Of a DNA stretch of 64,000 nt, positions 1 to 7,751 are shown one piece after another (positions within the stretch are counted from its first letter, which is position 1; each line of letters starts with the position of its first letter). The DNA lies in contig CAJUCE010000001.1 in assembly GCA_910584865.1 (NCBI GenBank), forward strand, positions 284,188 through 348,187, in the 5' to 3' direction. Below the pieces are notes generated by a model, which worked only from the letters and a program-made list of their open reading frames with translations, was not told the origin of the DNA and did no database searches. The translations under genes and the position numbers were made by a program. The stretch is from an uncultured Acetatifactor sp. Its GTDB lineage: Bacteria > Bacillota > Clostridia > Lachnospirales > Lachnospiraceae.

Positions 1-83
1 TCTTTCATCCCCAGTGCTTCCAGAAAAGCCTTTGGTATCCTGATCCCTTGTGAATTCCCCCATTTTTGAATGGTTGCCTGCAT
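1..83 (-). CDS. MazE/AbrB-type antitoxin, 5' part only
   Basis: The gene runs off the left edge, and only the first 27 codons are visible. The N-terminus reads MQATIQKWGNSQGIRIPKAF, the classic swapped-hairpin AbrB/MazE DNA-binding start, in which the KWGNSxGIRIPK stretch contacts DNA. The start ATG (complement of 81-83) follows a GGGAGA ribosome site. A toxin of the MazF/PemK type would be expected next, to the left of the window, where the antitoxin would neutralise it and repress the shared promoter. The partner is not visible, so an orphan AbrB-like regulator remains possible. Confidence 0.8.
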   Translation of the reverse strand, partial: MQATIQKWGNSQGIRIPKAFLEALGMK

Positions 84-106
84 AGAATCATCTCCCTTTT
101 CTTTAC

Positions 107-135
107 AGTATATACTATAGTATATACTATGTCAA
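107..135 (-). promoter_or_regulatory. Antitoxin promoter overlapped by a repeated palindromic operator
   Basis: On the minus strand TTGACA (130-135) and TATACT (107-112) are separated by exactly 17 bp, a consensus housekeeping promoter. The palindrome AGTATATACT occurs twice, at 107-116 and 119-128, separated by AT, so two operator copies cover the spacer and the -10. This is the usual autoregulatory arrangement of toxin-antitoxin operons, where a MazE dimer occupies each palindrome. That the MazE-like protein binds here is inference. Confidence 0.8.
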
Positions 136-176
136 CGAATTTATGCAAAACAACTTTTTATGGTTTTTATATCATT

Positions 177-923
177 TTAGAGCACCTTGGCCAGGAAATC
201 CCGGGTCCGGGCTGCCTTCGGCGCAGTGAAAATCTCTTCCGGCGCGCCCTCCTCCACGATTTTTCCATCAGCCATAAAGATCACACGGTCCGCCATCTCC
301 CTGGCGAACCCCATCTCATGGGTGACCACCACCATGGTCATCCCTTCCCTGGCAAGCTCCTTCATAACTTCCAGAACCTCCCCCACCATCTCCGGATCCA
401 AAGCGGAGGTGGGCTCGTCGAACAGCATCACTTCCGGATCCATGCACAGGGCCCGGACAATGGCGATGCGCTGCTTCTGCCCGCCGGAAAGCCGGCTTGG
501 ATAGGCGTTTGCCCGGTCTTCCAGCCCCACTCGCTTAAGCAATGCTTTGGCCTGGGCTTCCGCCTCTGCCTGGGGTTTTTTCAGCAGCTTCATGGGGGCC
601 AGGGTCATGTTTTTCAGGATGGTCATATGGGGAAACAGGTTAAAATGTTGAAAAACCATGCCCATTTTCTGCCTGTGGACGTTGATATCCGTCTTTTTGT
701 TCGTAATATCCGTCCCCTCGAAGAGAATCTGCCCTCCGGTGGGAACCTCCAGGAGGTTCAGGCAGCGCAGGAAGGTGGATTTGCCGGAGCCGGAGGGGCC
801 GATGACTACTACAACTTCCCCTTTATGGATGTCCAGGGACACGCCGTCCAGGGCATGGATGTCGCCTTCTTTGAAGTGCTTCTGCACATTTTTTGCTTCT
901 ATAATAATGTTATCAGCGCTCAC
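177..923 (-). CDS. Polar amino-acid ABC transporter, ATP-binding protein
   Basis: This 248-residue cytoplasmic ATPase powers uptake of a polar amino acid. It has Walker A GPSGSGKST (42-50), the Q-loop at Q92, signature LSGGQ (145-149), Walker B VMLFDE (165-170) and the switch His in VVTHEMG (about 202). Length and sequence fit the GlnQ/HisP group. Its start overlaps the end of the upstream permease gene by 11 bp, implying translational coupling. Order on the minus strand is binding protein, permease, ATPase. The substrate (Gln, Glu, His, Cys or another) cannot be read from the sequence. Confidence 0.95.
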   Translation of the reverse strand: MSADNIIIEAKNVQKHFKEGDIHALDGVSLDIHKGEVVVVIGPSGSGKSTFLRCLNLLEVPTGGQILFEGTDITNKKTDINVHRQKMGMVFQHFNLFPHMTILKNMTLAPMKLLKKPQAEAEAQAKALLKRVGLEDRANAYPSRLSGGQKQRIAIVRALCMDPEVMLFDEPTSALDPEMVGEVLEVMKELAREGMTMVVVTHEMGFAREMADRVIFMADGKIVEEGAPEEIFTAPKAARTRDFLAKVL

Positions 924-1695
924 TGCTTCTCAGCCTCCTCTCCAGTTTTCCTACCAGGAAGGTGAAGAACATTACCAGAATCAGATAGATCAGAGCCGAC
1001 ATCAGCAGCGGGAACAGATAATCGTAGCAGTTGCCGCCGATGATATTGCCGGCATAGGTGACGTCTGTCAGCCCAACATAGCCTGCCACTGCGGTTTCCT
1101 TCAGCAGGACGATGAACTCGTTTGCCAGGGTGGGCAGCACTGCCTTAAACGCCTGGGGCAGGATAATATAGCGCATGGTGGACACATAGCCGAAGCCAAG
1201 ACTCCTTCCGGCCTCCATCTGGCCTGCGTCGATGGACATGATACCGCCCCGGATGATCTCCGCCACATAGGCTCCGGAATTGATTCCGAAGGACAGGGCG
1301 CCCACCATGACTTTGTTCCGGCTGGTGGCAAAGATGACGAAGTACATGATCATCAGCTGCACTACCATGGGCGTACCGCGGATTACGGTGAGATACACCT
1401 TTGCCAGGGCATTGAAGAGACCTAAGAAAAATTTGCCGGGACCCTGCATTTCTGTATGGTTTTTATCCCAGGATACCCGGATCAGGGAGATCACCACCCC
1501 CAGGGCTACGCCTATGAGCAGCGCCAGGAAGGTCAGCAGCAGGGTGTTGCCCAGGCCTTTTATGTACATTTGGTACCTGTCGTCAAAGATAAAACTTTTG
1601 TAAATATCGTACCCGACATTGTTCAGCCATTCGGGTCCGTTCTGTATCCAGTCCGGCGCCACCAGGGGCCAGGTCTGGGAGGCGGATGGTCTCAT
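913..1695 (-). CDS. Polar amino-acid ABC transporter, permease
   Basis: This is a 260-residue HisM/GlnP-type inner permease. After about 45 residues come the first membrane helix (NTLLLTFLALLIGVALGVV) and the conserved VIRGTPMVVQL stretch. The EAA cytoplasmic loop is present as GGIMSIDAGQMEAGRSLGFG, which docks the ATPase. The start ATG at 1695 has a GGAGAA ribosome site 7 nt upstream. It probably works as a homodimer with the neighbouring ATPase and lipoprotein. The 307-bp gap to the binding-protein gene holds two hairpins that could set different expression levels. Confidence 0.95.
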   Translation of the reverse strand: MRPSASQTWPLVAPDWIQNGPEWLNNVGYDIYKSFIFDDRYQMYIKGLGNTLLLTFLALLIGVALGVVISLIRVSWDKNHTEMQGPGKFFLGLFNALAKVYLTVIRGTPMVVQLMIMYFVIFATSRNKVMVGALSFGINSGAYVAEIIRGGIMSIDAGQMEAGRSLGFGYVSTMRYIILPQAFKAVLPTLANEFIVLLKETAVAGYVGLTDVTYAGNIIGGNCYDYLFPLLMSALIYLILVMFFTFLVGKLERRLRSSER

Positions 1696-1839
1696 AAGGT
1701 GTTCTCCTTTTTCTGTAAATGGTATCTGCAGCCGCTAAGGTTCCCCGACATCGTCTGTTTGGAGCGTTTCCAGGCACGGAAGTTCCTCCGGCCGGGGGAA
1801 AAATATCCTGCGGACACCGGTATAAGGAAGTGTCTGTAA

Positions 1840-1870
1840 ATTACAGGAACTGCTGTGCGAACCCTGTAAT
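1840..1870 (-). repeat. Dispersed palindromic repeat (family 2), copy 1
   Basis: ATTACAGG (1840-1847) pairs with CCTGTAAT (1863-1870) around a GC-rich loop. A near-copy lies at 40267-40299 with the same arms and the shared GCGAACCCTGTAAT. Both copies lie between two co-directional minus-strand genes, as expected for an intercistronic REP-like hairpin. What it does is unknown; mRNA stabilisation or processing is possible. Confidence 0.6.
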
Positions 1871-1922
1871 CCAAGAGAAATAACTCTTTTGACGATTCCT
1901 AAGGAACGGAATACAGAACATA

Positions 1923-1944
1923 ACCCCGCCGGAAATGACGGGGT
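1923..1944 (-). terminator. Intercistronic hairpin, possible attenuator
   Basis: ACCCCG (1923-1928) and CGGGGT (1939-1944) form a 6-bp GC-rich stem downstream of the binding-protein gene on the minus strand. No U-run follows, so full termination is unlikely. A hairpin here would protect the abundant binding-protein mRNA or reduce read-through into the permease. Confidence 0.4.
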
Positions 1945-2002
1945 ATGTGTTGTGCGTTGTGCCTGCAGCAAAGAGGGAATCCTACTCCCTGCAGAAATCG
2001 GA

Positions 2003-2992
2003 TTACTCTGCTGTAATATACTTGTCCAGGATCCCCTGTATGGTGCCGTCGTCGATCAGCTCCTGGAGAGCGTTGTTCACTGCCTCGTAGAGAGCTGTGT
2101 TCTCCTTGTTCATGGCTGCGGCATAATCTTCGGTGATGTACTCGGTGTCCAGGATCTTCAGGCCTTCAACCTCGTTCACGAATGCCTTGGCGGGCTCGTT
2201 GTCGATGACCACACAGTCCACCTTTCCGGTCTTCAGGGCCTGTACGGCATCCGCGCCCTTGCTGTAGCGGTCAATGGTGCCAAGTCCGGCATCTTCGATG
2301 TCCTGGGTGGTATAGATATCGCCTGTGGTATTGCGCTGTACGCCGATTACATAATTGGCGCCTTCCGCCGACAGGTCGTCCACGTTTGTGATGGGGCTGT
2401 CCTCAGCGACAATGATCACCTGCACGCCGGTGGCATAACTGATGGTGAAATCCACTTCCTCCTGGCGGTCAGGGGTGATGGTCATGCCTGCCAGGCCGAT
2501 GTCTGCCTTTCCGCTTTTGACGGCTTCGGTGATGGAGTCGAATTCCATGTCGTCGATCTGCAGCTCCAGTCCCAGTTTACCGGCCACGGCTGCTGCGATC
2601 TCTGCGTCGATACCGGCTATCTGGCCGCCCTCCACATATTCATAGGGCGGGAATGCCGCGTTGGTGGCCATGGTGAGTTTCCCCTCCACGGCTGTGGTGA
2701 AGCCGTCCGCCGAAGTCCCGGCTTCACTGCCCTCTGCTTCACCGGAAGCTTCTGCGCCCTCGCCTTCGGCGGAGCCGTCATTTCCTTCGGAGCTGTCGTT
2801 GTCTTCTGGGCTGCTGTTTTCTTCGGAGCTGCTTTCTTCCTCTGAACTGCTTCCTTCTTCTGAACTGCTTTCGGCAGAGCTGTTGTCAGCGCCGCCGGCA
2901 TTGTCACCTGCTGTGGGCGTGCCGCCGCAGGCTGTCATGGCCAGAGCCGTCAGAGAAGCCAGCAGCAGTGCTGTCACTTTTTTCATTTTCAT
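2003..2992 (-). CDS. Polar amino-acid ABC transporter, substrate-binding lipoprotein
   Basis: This 329-residue extracellular lipoprotein captures the amino acid for the adjacent permease. The signal peptide ends in the lipobox LAMTAC, with lipidated Cys at about 22. Next comes an unusually long acidic Ser/Glu linker of about 70 residues (runs of SSEEES), then a family 3 solute-binding domain starting GKLTMATNAAFPPYEYVEGG and including GFKSG-like AVKSGKADIGLAGMTIT. The start ATG at 2992 has a GGGAGGA ribosome site. The linker presumably spans the peptidoglycan and is repetitive DNA prone to length change. The substrate is not determinable. Confidence 0.95.
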   Translation of the reverse strand: MKMKKVTALLLASLTALAMTACGGTPTAGDNAGGADNSSAESSSEEGSSSEEESSSEENSSPEDNDSSEGNDGSAEGEGAEASGEAEGSEAGTSADGFTTAVEGKLTMATNAAFPPYEYVEGGQIAGIDAEIAAAVAGKLGLELQIDDMEFDSITEAVKSGKADIGLAGMTITPDRQEEVDFTISYATGVQVIIVAEDSPITNVDDLSAEGANYVIGVQRNTTGDIYTTQDIEDAGLGTIDRYSKGADAVQALKTGKVDCVVIDNEPAKAFVNEVEGLKILDTEYITEDYAAAMNKENTALYEAVNNALQELIDDGTIQGILDKYITAE

Positions 2993-3126
2993 AATCGTAT
3001 CCTCCCAAATAAACCGGTGAGCGCATTTCTTTGCCTCTTTGTTTCGAATTACCTTGCAGCGGCGCTCCCTTGCTATACATTCTTACTTTGGCAAAGTTTT
3101 TCGCTGTGTTCTGCAGAACAATGCAG

Positions 3127-3155
3127 ATACTAGCACTTTCTGTATATGATGTCAA
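3127..3155 (-). promoter_or_regulatory. Promoter of the amino-acid transporter operon
   Basis: On the minus strand TTGACA (3150-3155) and TAGTAT (3127-3132) have a 17-bp spacer, close to the sigma-A consensus. The transcript would have a 5' leader of about 125 nt before the lipoprotein ATG at 2992. Confidence 0.75.
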
Positions 3156-3311
3156 TGGATTTATGGGAAAAAATCAAAGAAATTTTAATAAATCTTTAAA
3201 AATATGCATATTTCGGGCAAATATACATAAATATATGCATAAAAACGGAGAATGTCTCTATTTCGCGCAGACTTTTATGTAACGCTTTATGTAAGGCGAT
3301 GCGTGGGGATA
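3156..3311. other. Gene-free AT-rich divergent intergenic region
   Basis: No credible gene is present. Around 3197-3245 the strand is very AT-rich, with two ATATGCAT-type blocks (TATGCATATTT and ATATATGCATAAA) flanking CGGGC. This could bind a regulator of either divergent unit, but no family can be named. Confidence 0.4.
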
Positions 3312-3340
3312 TTGTGTAAAGCTATATTTTGTGCTATACT
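3312..3340 (+). promoter_or_regulatory. Promoter of the aldo/keto reductase transcript
   Basis: TTGTGT (3312-3317), a 17-bp spacer and TATACT (3335-3340) form a good sigma-A promoter. Predicted transcription starts near 3347, leaving a structured leader of about 220 nt before the coding sequence at 3567. Confidence 0.6.
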
Positions 3341-3362
3341 GAAACCAGCTTGAAAACGGGGT

Positions 3363-3455
3363 GACAAGGCATTTTCTCTAATGAGATCTGGTATGACAGG
3401 CGGTTATCGCGGATCAGGCGGAAGCCGCTTTTTCCTTATAAGAAAATCCCTTGTC
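3363..3455 (+). ncRNA. Structured 5' leader RNA, riboswitch-like candidate
   Basis: GACAAGG and ATTTTCT (3363-3377) can pair with AGAAAAT and CCTTGTC (3441-3455), a 14-bp stem broken by one C-C mismatch. It closes a 63-nt interior. Inside, GCGGAAGCCGC is followed by five T residues, giving a small alternative terminator-like hairpin. Overlap between a long closing stem and a terminator-like element is typical of ligand- or tRNA-responsive leaders. I do not recognise a known riboswitch class. Confidence 0.45.
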
Positions 3456-3566
3456 AAACGGACATGAAATCAGTAAGGTGCCGAAGACACTTATTACCGT
3501 AGAGGAAAATTCGGTGAAGAGGAGATTTTATGCCCGTCCCGAGTAGAAAAAACAAGGAGACGGAAG

Positions 3567-4556
3567 ATGTATATTGCGGAAAAGACACGTTACGACAGGA
3601 TGCGGTACAATCGCTGCGGGGCCAGCGGATTGAAGCTGCCGGCGGTATCGCTGGGGTTGTGGCATAATTTCGGCAGTAACGGCAGCTTTGATAATATGCT
3701 TGATATGTGCCTGACTGCTTTCGACAACGGAATCACGCATTTCGACTTGGCGAATAATTACGGCCCGATCCCAGGTGCGGCGGAGGAGAACTTCGGACGG
3801 ATTCTGAAGAAGGAGCTGGGAGTGTATCGGGATGAGCTGGTGATTTCCACCAAGGCAGGATATGAAATGTGGCCGGGGCCTTACGGAGACTGGGGAAGTA
3901 AGAAATACCTGGTCGCCAGTCTGGATCAGAGCCTGCGCAGGATGGGGCTGGATTATGTGGACATTTATTACCATCACAGACCGGATCCGGAGACACCGCT
4001 GGAGGAGACAGCAGGAGCGCTGGATGGCATTGTCAGAAGCGGGAAGGCACTTTATGTGGGAATTTCCAATTACAATAAGGAGCAGACCATTGCCATTGCG
4101 CAGTTGTTTCAGAGGATGGGAACCCCGTTTATCATCAATCAGAGGCGCTACTCCATGTTTGACCGCGGGATCGAGAAGGACGGTCTCAAGGAGTATGCGG
4201 CGAAGCATGGTATCGGCATCATTACTTTCTGCCCGCTGGCCCAGGGGCTTCTGACGGACCGCTATCTGAACGGGATCCCGACAGACAGCCGAATCAGAAC
4301 AGACGGGAGATTTCTGAAAGAGAATGCCGTTTCGGAGGAAACTTTGGAGAAAGTACGGGCATTGGATGCGCTGGCAAAGGAACGGGGACAGACGCTGGCA
4401 CAGATGGCGCTGGCCTGGATTCTGCGGGACAAAGATATCACCAGCGTCCTGATCGGAGCGTCGAAGCCTGCCCAGATTCTGGACAATGTGGGGATGCTCT
4501 CTAATCTGCAGTTTGATGCGGCGCAGCGGGAGCGGATTGACCGGATTCTGGTCTGA
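3567..4556 (+). CDS. gpr: Aldo/keto reductase, Gpr/YghZ type
   Basis: This is a 329-residue TIM-barrel NADPH oxidoreductase. It closely follows E. coli YghZ (L-glyceraldehyde 3-phosphate reductase), including LSLGLWHNFG-like and THFDLANNYG motifs. The catalytic tetrad is visible as D60, Y65, K96 and H137, the last in YYHHRPDP. The C-terminal cofactor segment is SVLIGASKPAQI. Family members reduce aldehydes such as methylglyoxal and L-glyceraldehyde 3-phosphate, a detoxification role in the cytoplasm. AAGGAG precedes the ATG by 7 nt. It appears monocistronic with its own promoter and structured leader. The exact substrate is inferred from similarity. Confidence 0.9.
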   Translation: MYIAEKTRYDRMRYNRCGASGLKLPAVSLGLWHNFGSNGSFDNMLDMCLTAFDNGITHFDLANNYGPIPGAAEENFGRILKKELGVYRDELVISTKAGYEMWPGPYGDWGSKKYLVASLDQSLRRMGLDYVDIYYHHRPDPETPLEETAGALDGIVRSGKALYVGISNYNKEQTIAIAQLFQRMGTPFIINQRRYSMFDRGIEKDGLKEYAAKHGIGIITFCPLAQGLLTDRYLNGIPTDSRIRTDGRFLKENAVSEETLEKVRALDALAKERGQTLAQMALAWILRDKDITSVLIGASKPAQILDNVGMLSNLQFDAAQRERIDRILV

Positions 4557-4717
4557 CGCGGTCAGGAAGGCAGCCATTCTGCGCCGGCCGGCAGGGGATA
4601 GAGTATGGACTATTGCGCATGCGCGCAGGCATCTTGCTTTCTGCGCCGGCCGGGGATAGAGGCTTAGGAAAAGGCTTCCCCGAAGGCACGGGAGGATCAT
4701 AAAGAGGATGGAATGAT

Positions 4718-7411
4718 ATGGGTATTTGGAGGGAACGTCTGGCCGATGTGGATGACGACTATCTGATCGGCTTGAGCAATAAGGGAATTGTTAAACGGGC
4801 CTACAAGGATAAGGGAGAGACAGCCGCCCGGATTTTGAATATGGAAGAAGAGGCATCCGTAGAGGTGGGAGAGGAGACCGTTACGGTGCGTTATCCTCTG
4901 GGAGAGAGTAAATGCAGCTGTCCGTCCCGAAGTATGTGCCGTCATGTGGTGCATGCGATCCTGACATTGCGGGAGAGCGCACTGGCGGAGGAAAGTGCAG
5001 AGATTTTGGCTGCGGATGAAGAGCCGGGGCAGAGCGGGCCGCAGGAGAAGGAGCCTGATCCGGGTTCTGCCGGTGCGCCCAAGGAAGGAAGCTTCGGGAC
5101 GGATTCCGGAGAGAGGGCGCAGATGCCGGGTTCCGTCAGGGAGGACAAGGAAGAGAACCTTGAGGCGGATTCCGGAGAGAGGATGCAGCCGCCGGATTCT
5201 GCCGGTGTGAACAAGGAAGGAAGCGCTGAAACGGATTCCGGAGAGAGGACGCAGATGCCAGGTTCCGCCAAAGGGGATAAGGAAGGAAGTTCCGAAGTGG
5301 ATTCCGGAGAGAGGACGCAGATGCTAGGTTCCGCCAAAGGGGATAAGGAAGGAAGTTCCGAGGCGGATTTTGGAGAGAAGTCGCAGCTGCCGGGTTCCGC
5401 TAACGGCGACAAAGAAGAGAGTTCCGAAACGGATTCCGGAAAGAAAATAATACTTCAGGGTCAGAAAAAAGCGGCAGAACTGCCGGTGGGGCAGAGCGGG
5501 GCGGCAAAGCAGCCGATTCGAGATACGGCAGCAGAAGAGACACGTCCGGCCGGGAGGCAGGAGCCGGCGGCCGGCACAGTGCAAAAGTCAGCAGTATGGA
5601 AAGAAATAAACGCCTATCCATTTGCGAAGCTGAAAAGCGTACTTGGGGTTCGGCAGTTTCAGACCTTTGTCAACCAGGCGGCAGCGGGTATCCGCCCTGA
5701 GATCCGCGCTACTTCCGTGGTGACGGTTCGGCTGCCCGGACAGGGATATGTGGTTAAGCTCCTGGCACCGTTGGAATATGCCACCTGCACCTGCCACAAG
5801 AAGGAATTATGCGTACATAAGGCGGCGGCCATCCTCTGGTGTCAGCTGGAGGCGGGGACACTGACGAAGGAGATACTGCTCGGGGAGATAACACAGATCC
5901 AGGAATATGATCCGGACGGAGTAAAAAGCGCGGCGGCGCAGATGAAAACCTTTCTTGAGGAATTATTTGCCACAGGGCTTTCCCGGACCTCGCCGGATGT
6001 GCTGGACTATCTGGAACGGCTTGCCATTATCAGCCATAATGAAGGGCTGGCCAGGTTTGAAGGATATTTCCGCTCCCTTTCCGATTCTTATGACAAATAT
6101 TTTGCCAGAAAGGCTTCTTTTCAGACAGAGGACCTCATGACCCGGATGACAAGGCTGTACAGAAGGGTGGAATTGCTGCGGAAGGCCGGATCGCTCCAGG
6201 ATGTGGGAAAACTGGCGGGAGCGTTCCGGGCAGACTACCTTCCTGTAGGCAATCTGAATCTGATCGGAATCGCCATGGAACATTTTGAGAACCAGGCCGG
6301 ATATGAGGGTGAGACCCTTTATTTTCTGGAGGAAAATACGAAGAAATGGTACACCTATACCAATGCCAGACCCATGTTCTATGATTCCCGAAAGAGGAGA
6401 GGCTATATGGAAAAAGCCCAGTCGCCCTGGGGATTGAATATTTCCTTTGAAGATATGCTGAAGGTGCGGATCCGCCTGACAGGGGCAAAATGTGACGACA
6501 GAAACCGGCTCTCTTCCAGCCAGGAGACGAAGGGGGAGATCATTGGGGAGCAGGGATTGCACATTTGGGATGTAGGAGATTGGTATTATCGGGATTTCGG
6601 CAAATTATTTTCCGATCAGATCGGGAAGCAGCAGAAGGGCTGGCTGACAGAACAGGAAAATGCAGGCACGGAGGCGGAACAGGAGGGCGGAGACCAGGGA
6701 GACGGACCGGACCGCGCCGGAAAGGGTGTGGAGCTGGTATTTGTGCAGCCGGCGTCCTGTGCGAAGGCGGAGTTTTCCCGGACAGGACAGCAGCTCACGC
6801 TTCCCCTTTATGACCGGGCGGGAAGGGAGCTCTTGGTGGAGGTGACCTATTCCAAACAGGAATCCGGCACCATCCGTTATCTGGAGAGAATCACGGAGAA
6901 GAAGCTGCCCTGTTTTCTGGGGAAGGTTTATCTGCGGGACGGACGGGTGCGGATGTATCCGGTGGATGTGATGGAGCTTAAGGAGGATTGGGAAGTGCCG
7001 GACAGCCTGGAAGAAGCGCGTCAGGAGGCAGACGTCCAAAAGGACGGCCCGCAGCAGGGAAACGATTTCTCCGGGATAGATGTCACAGGCCGAAGGAGCA
7101 AATATGAGGTTATGGAGGAGCTGGCAGAGGAGGCCGGTTCCCTGTTGGAGGATTTATACCAGAGCGGTTTTGATACGGTGCATGACAGTACACTGAAGGA
7201 TATGCAAAGAAACGCGGAATTGACAGAACAATACGGCATGCGCTACCTTTCGCAACTGCTTGCGGATATGGCGGAGGAAATCGAGAAAAGCCGCCACAGG
7301 ATGGAAAAGCAGCCAGCCCGTCTGGCAGAGCTGTATGTCCGTGTAAGCGAGTATCTCTACCTTGCCCGGCAGAAGACCGCCTACGACAGGGGACAGAGTT
7401 ATTATATATAG
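4718..7411 (+). CDS. Double SWIM zinc-finger protein
   Basis: This 897-residue protein has two SWIM zinc motifs. The first is C66-x-C68-x5-C74-x-H76 (CSCPSRSMCRH); the second is CTCHKKELCVH near residue 357. SWIM domains bind DNA or proteins and often accompany DUF4132 and MoxR/VWA genes. Between them lies a hydrophilic region of six 22-residue tandem repeats (DSGERxQMPGSA type) encoded by an exact 66-bp period. The remaining 500 residues are helical with no motif I know. The DUF4132 gene follows 340 bp downstream on the same strand, consistent with a functional pair. The biochemical role is unknown. Confidence 0.8.
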   Translation: MGIWRERLADVDDDYLIGLSNKGIVKRAYKDKGETAARILNMEEEASVEVGEETVTVRYPLGESKCSCPSRSMCRHVVHAILTLRESALAEESAEILAADEEPGQSGPQEKEPDPGSAGAPKEGSFGTDSGERAQMPGSVREDKEENLEADSGERMQPPDSAGVNKEGSAETDSGERTQMPGSAKGDKEGSSEVDSGERTQMLGSAKGDKEGSSEADFGEKSQLPGSANGDKEESSETDSGKKIILQGQKKAAELPVGQSGAAKQPIRDTAAEETRPAGRQEPAAGTVQKSAVWKEINAYPFAKLKSVLGVRQFQTFVNQAAAGIRPEIRATSVVTVRLPGQGYVVKLLAPLEYATCTCHKKELCVHKAAAILWCQLEAGTLTKEILLGEITQIQEYDPDGVKSAAAQMKTFLEELFATGLSRTSPDVLDYLERLAIISHNEGLARFEGYFRSLSDSYDKYFARKASFQTEDLMTRMTRLYRRVELLRKAGSLQDVGKLAGAFRADYLPVGNLNLIGIAMEHFENQAGYEGETLYFLEENTKKWYTYTNARPMFYDSRKRRGYMEKAQSPWGLNISFEDMLKVRIRLTGAKCDDRNRLSSSQETKGEIIGEQGLHIWDVGDWYYRDFGKLFSDQIGKQQKGWLTEQENAGTEAEQEGGDQGDGPDRAGKGVELVFVQPASCAKAEFSRTGQQLTLPLYDRAGRELLVEVTYSKQESGTIRYLERITEKKLPCFLGKVYLRDGRVRMYPVDVMELKEDWEVPDSLEEARQEADVQKDGPQQGNDFSGIDVTGRRSKYEVMEELAEEAGSLLEDLYQSGFDTVHDSTLKDMQRNAELTEQYGMRYLSQLLADMAEEIEKSRHRMEKQPARLAELYVRVSEYLYLARQKTAYDRGQSYYI
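5056..5450 (+). repeat. 66-bp coding minisatellite inside the SWIM gene
   Basis: GGATT(C/T)CGGA-type blocks recur at 5101, 5167, 5233, 5299, 5365 and 5431, exactly 66 bp apart. The copies at 5233-5364 are nearly identical, indicating recent duplication. The period is a multiple of three, so copy-number change would alter linker length without frameshift. Confidence 0.9.
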
Positions 7412-7477
7412 AACAGGGCGCGCCATTCCTGGTACCGAGGCGGATTGGAGCGGAACAAAATGTCATAAATAACAATA

Positions 7478-7739
7478 GAAAACAGCGAATGCCCATGCCA
7501 GTGCCCAGAGGATTTGCGGACGCATCTCTAAGCGGCCGGAAATACTCTGCCGTGACTGGTATGGCATGGGCACAATGCGCGAAGAACACGCGCATGGCGG
7601 AACTGGAAAACAGCGAATGCCCATGCCAGTGCCCAGAGGATTTGCGGACGCATCTCTAAGCGGCCGGAAATACTCTGCCGTGACTGGTACTGGTATGGGC
7701 ACAATGCGCGAAGAACACGCGCATGGCGGAACTGGAATA
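7478..7739 (+). repeat. Structured leader repeat array A (family 1), 2 units
   Basis: Two head-to-tail units (7478 and 7606, about 128 bp) start with GAAAACAGCG and carry the core GGACGCATCTCTAAGCGGCC. Outer arms ATGCCCATGCC and GGCATGGGCA pair, as do inner arms CAGAG and CTCTG. A second hairpin, ATGCGCG/CGCGCAT, is seen only in this array. The array ends in GGAACTGGAATAGGAGG, which provides the ribosome site of the gene at 7752. Similar arrays occur at 31618, 33283, 41705 and 47749. Confidence 0.85.
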
Positions 7740-7751
7740 GGAGGAAAAGCG

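Noticed and set aside
3530..3667. Leader frame starting MPVPSRKNKE with GAGGAG upstream
   Set aside because: It overlaps the reductase start in another frame and shows no family features; a regulatory uORF is possible but unsupported.
7566..7751. N-terminal extension of the DUF4132 gene
   Set aside because: This part is translated repeat array A. The TAGGAGG at the array end and the normal start MINPQNQRTEK place the start at 7752.
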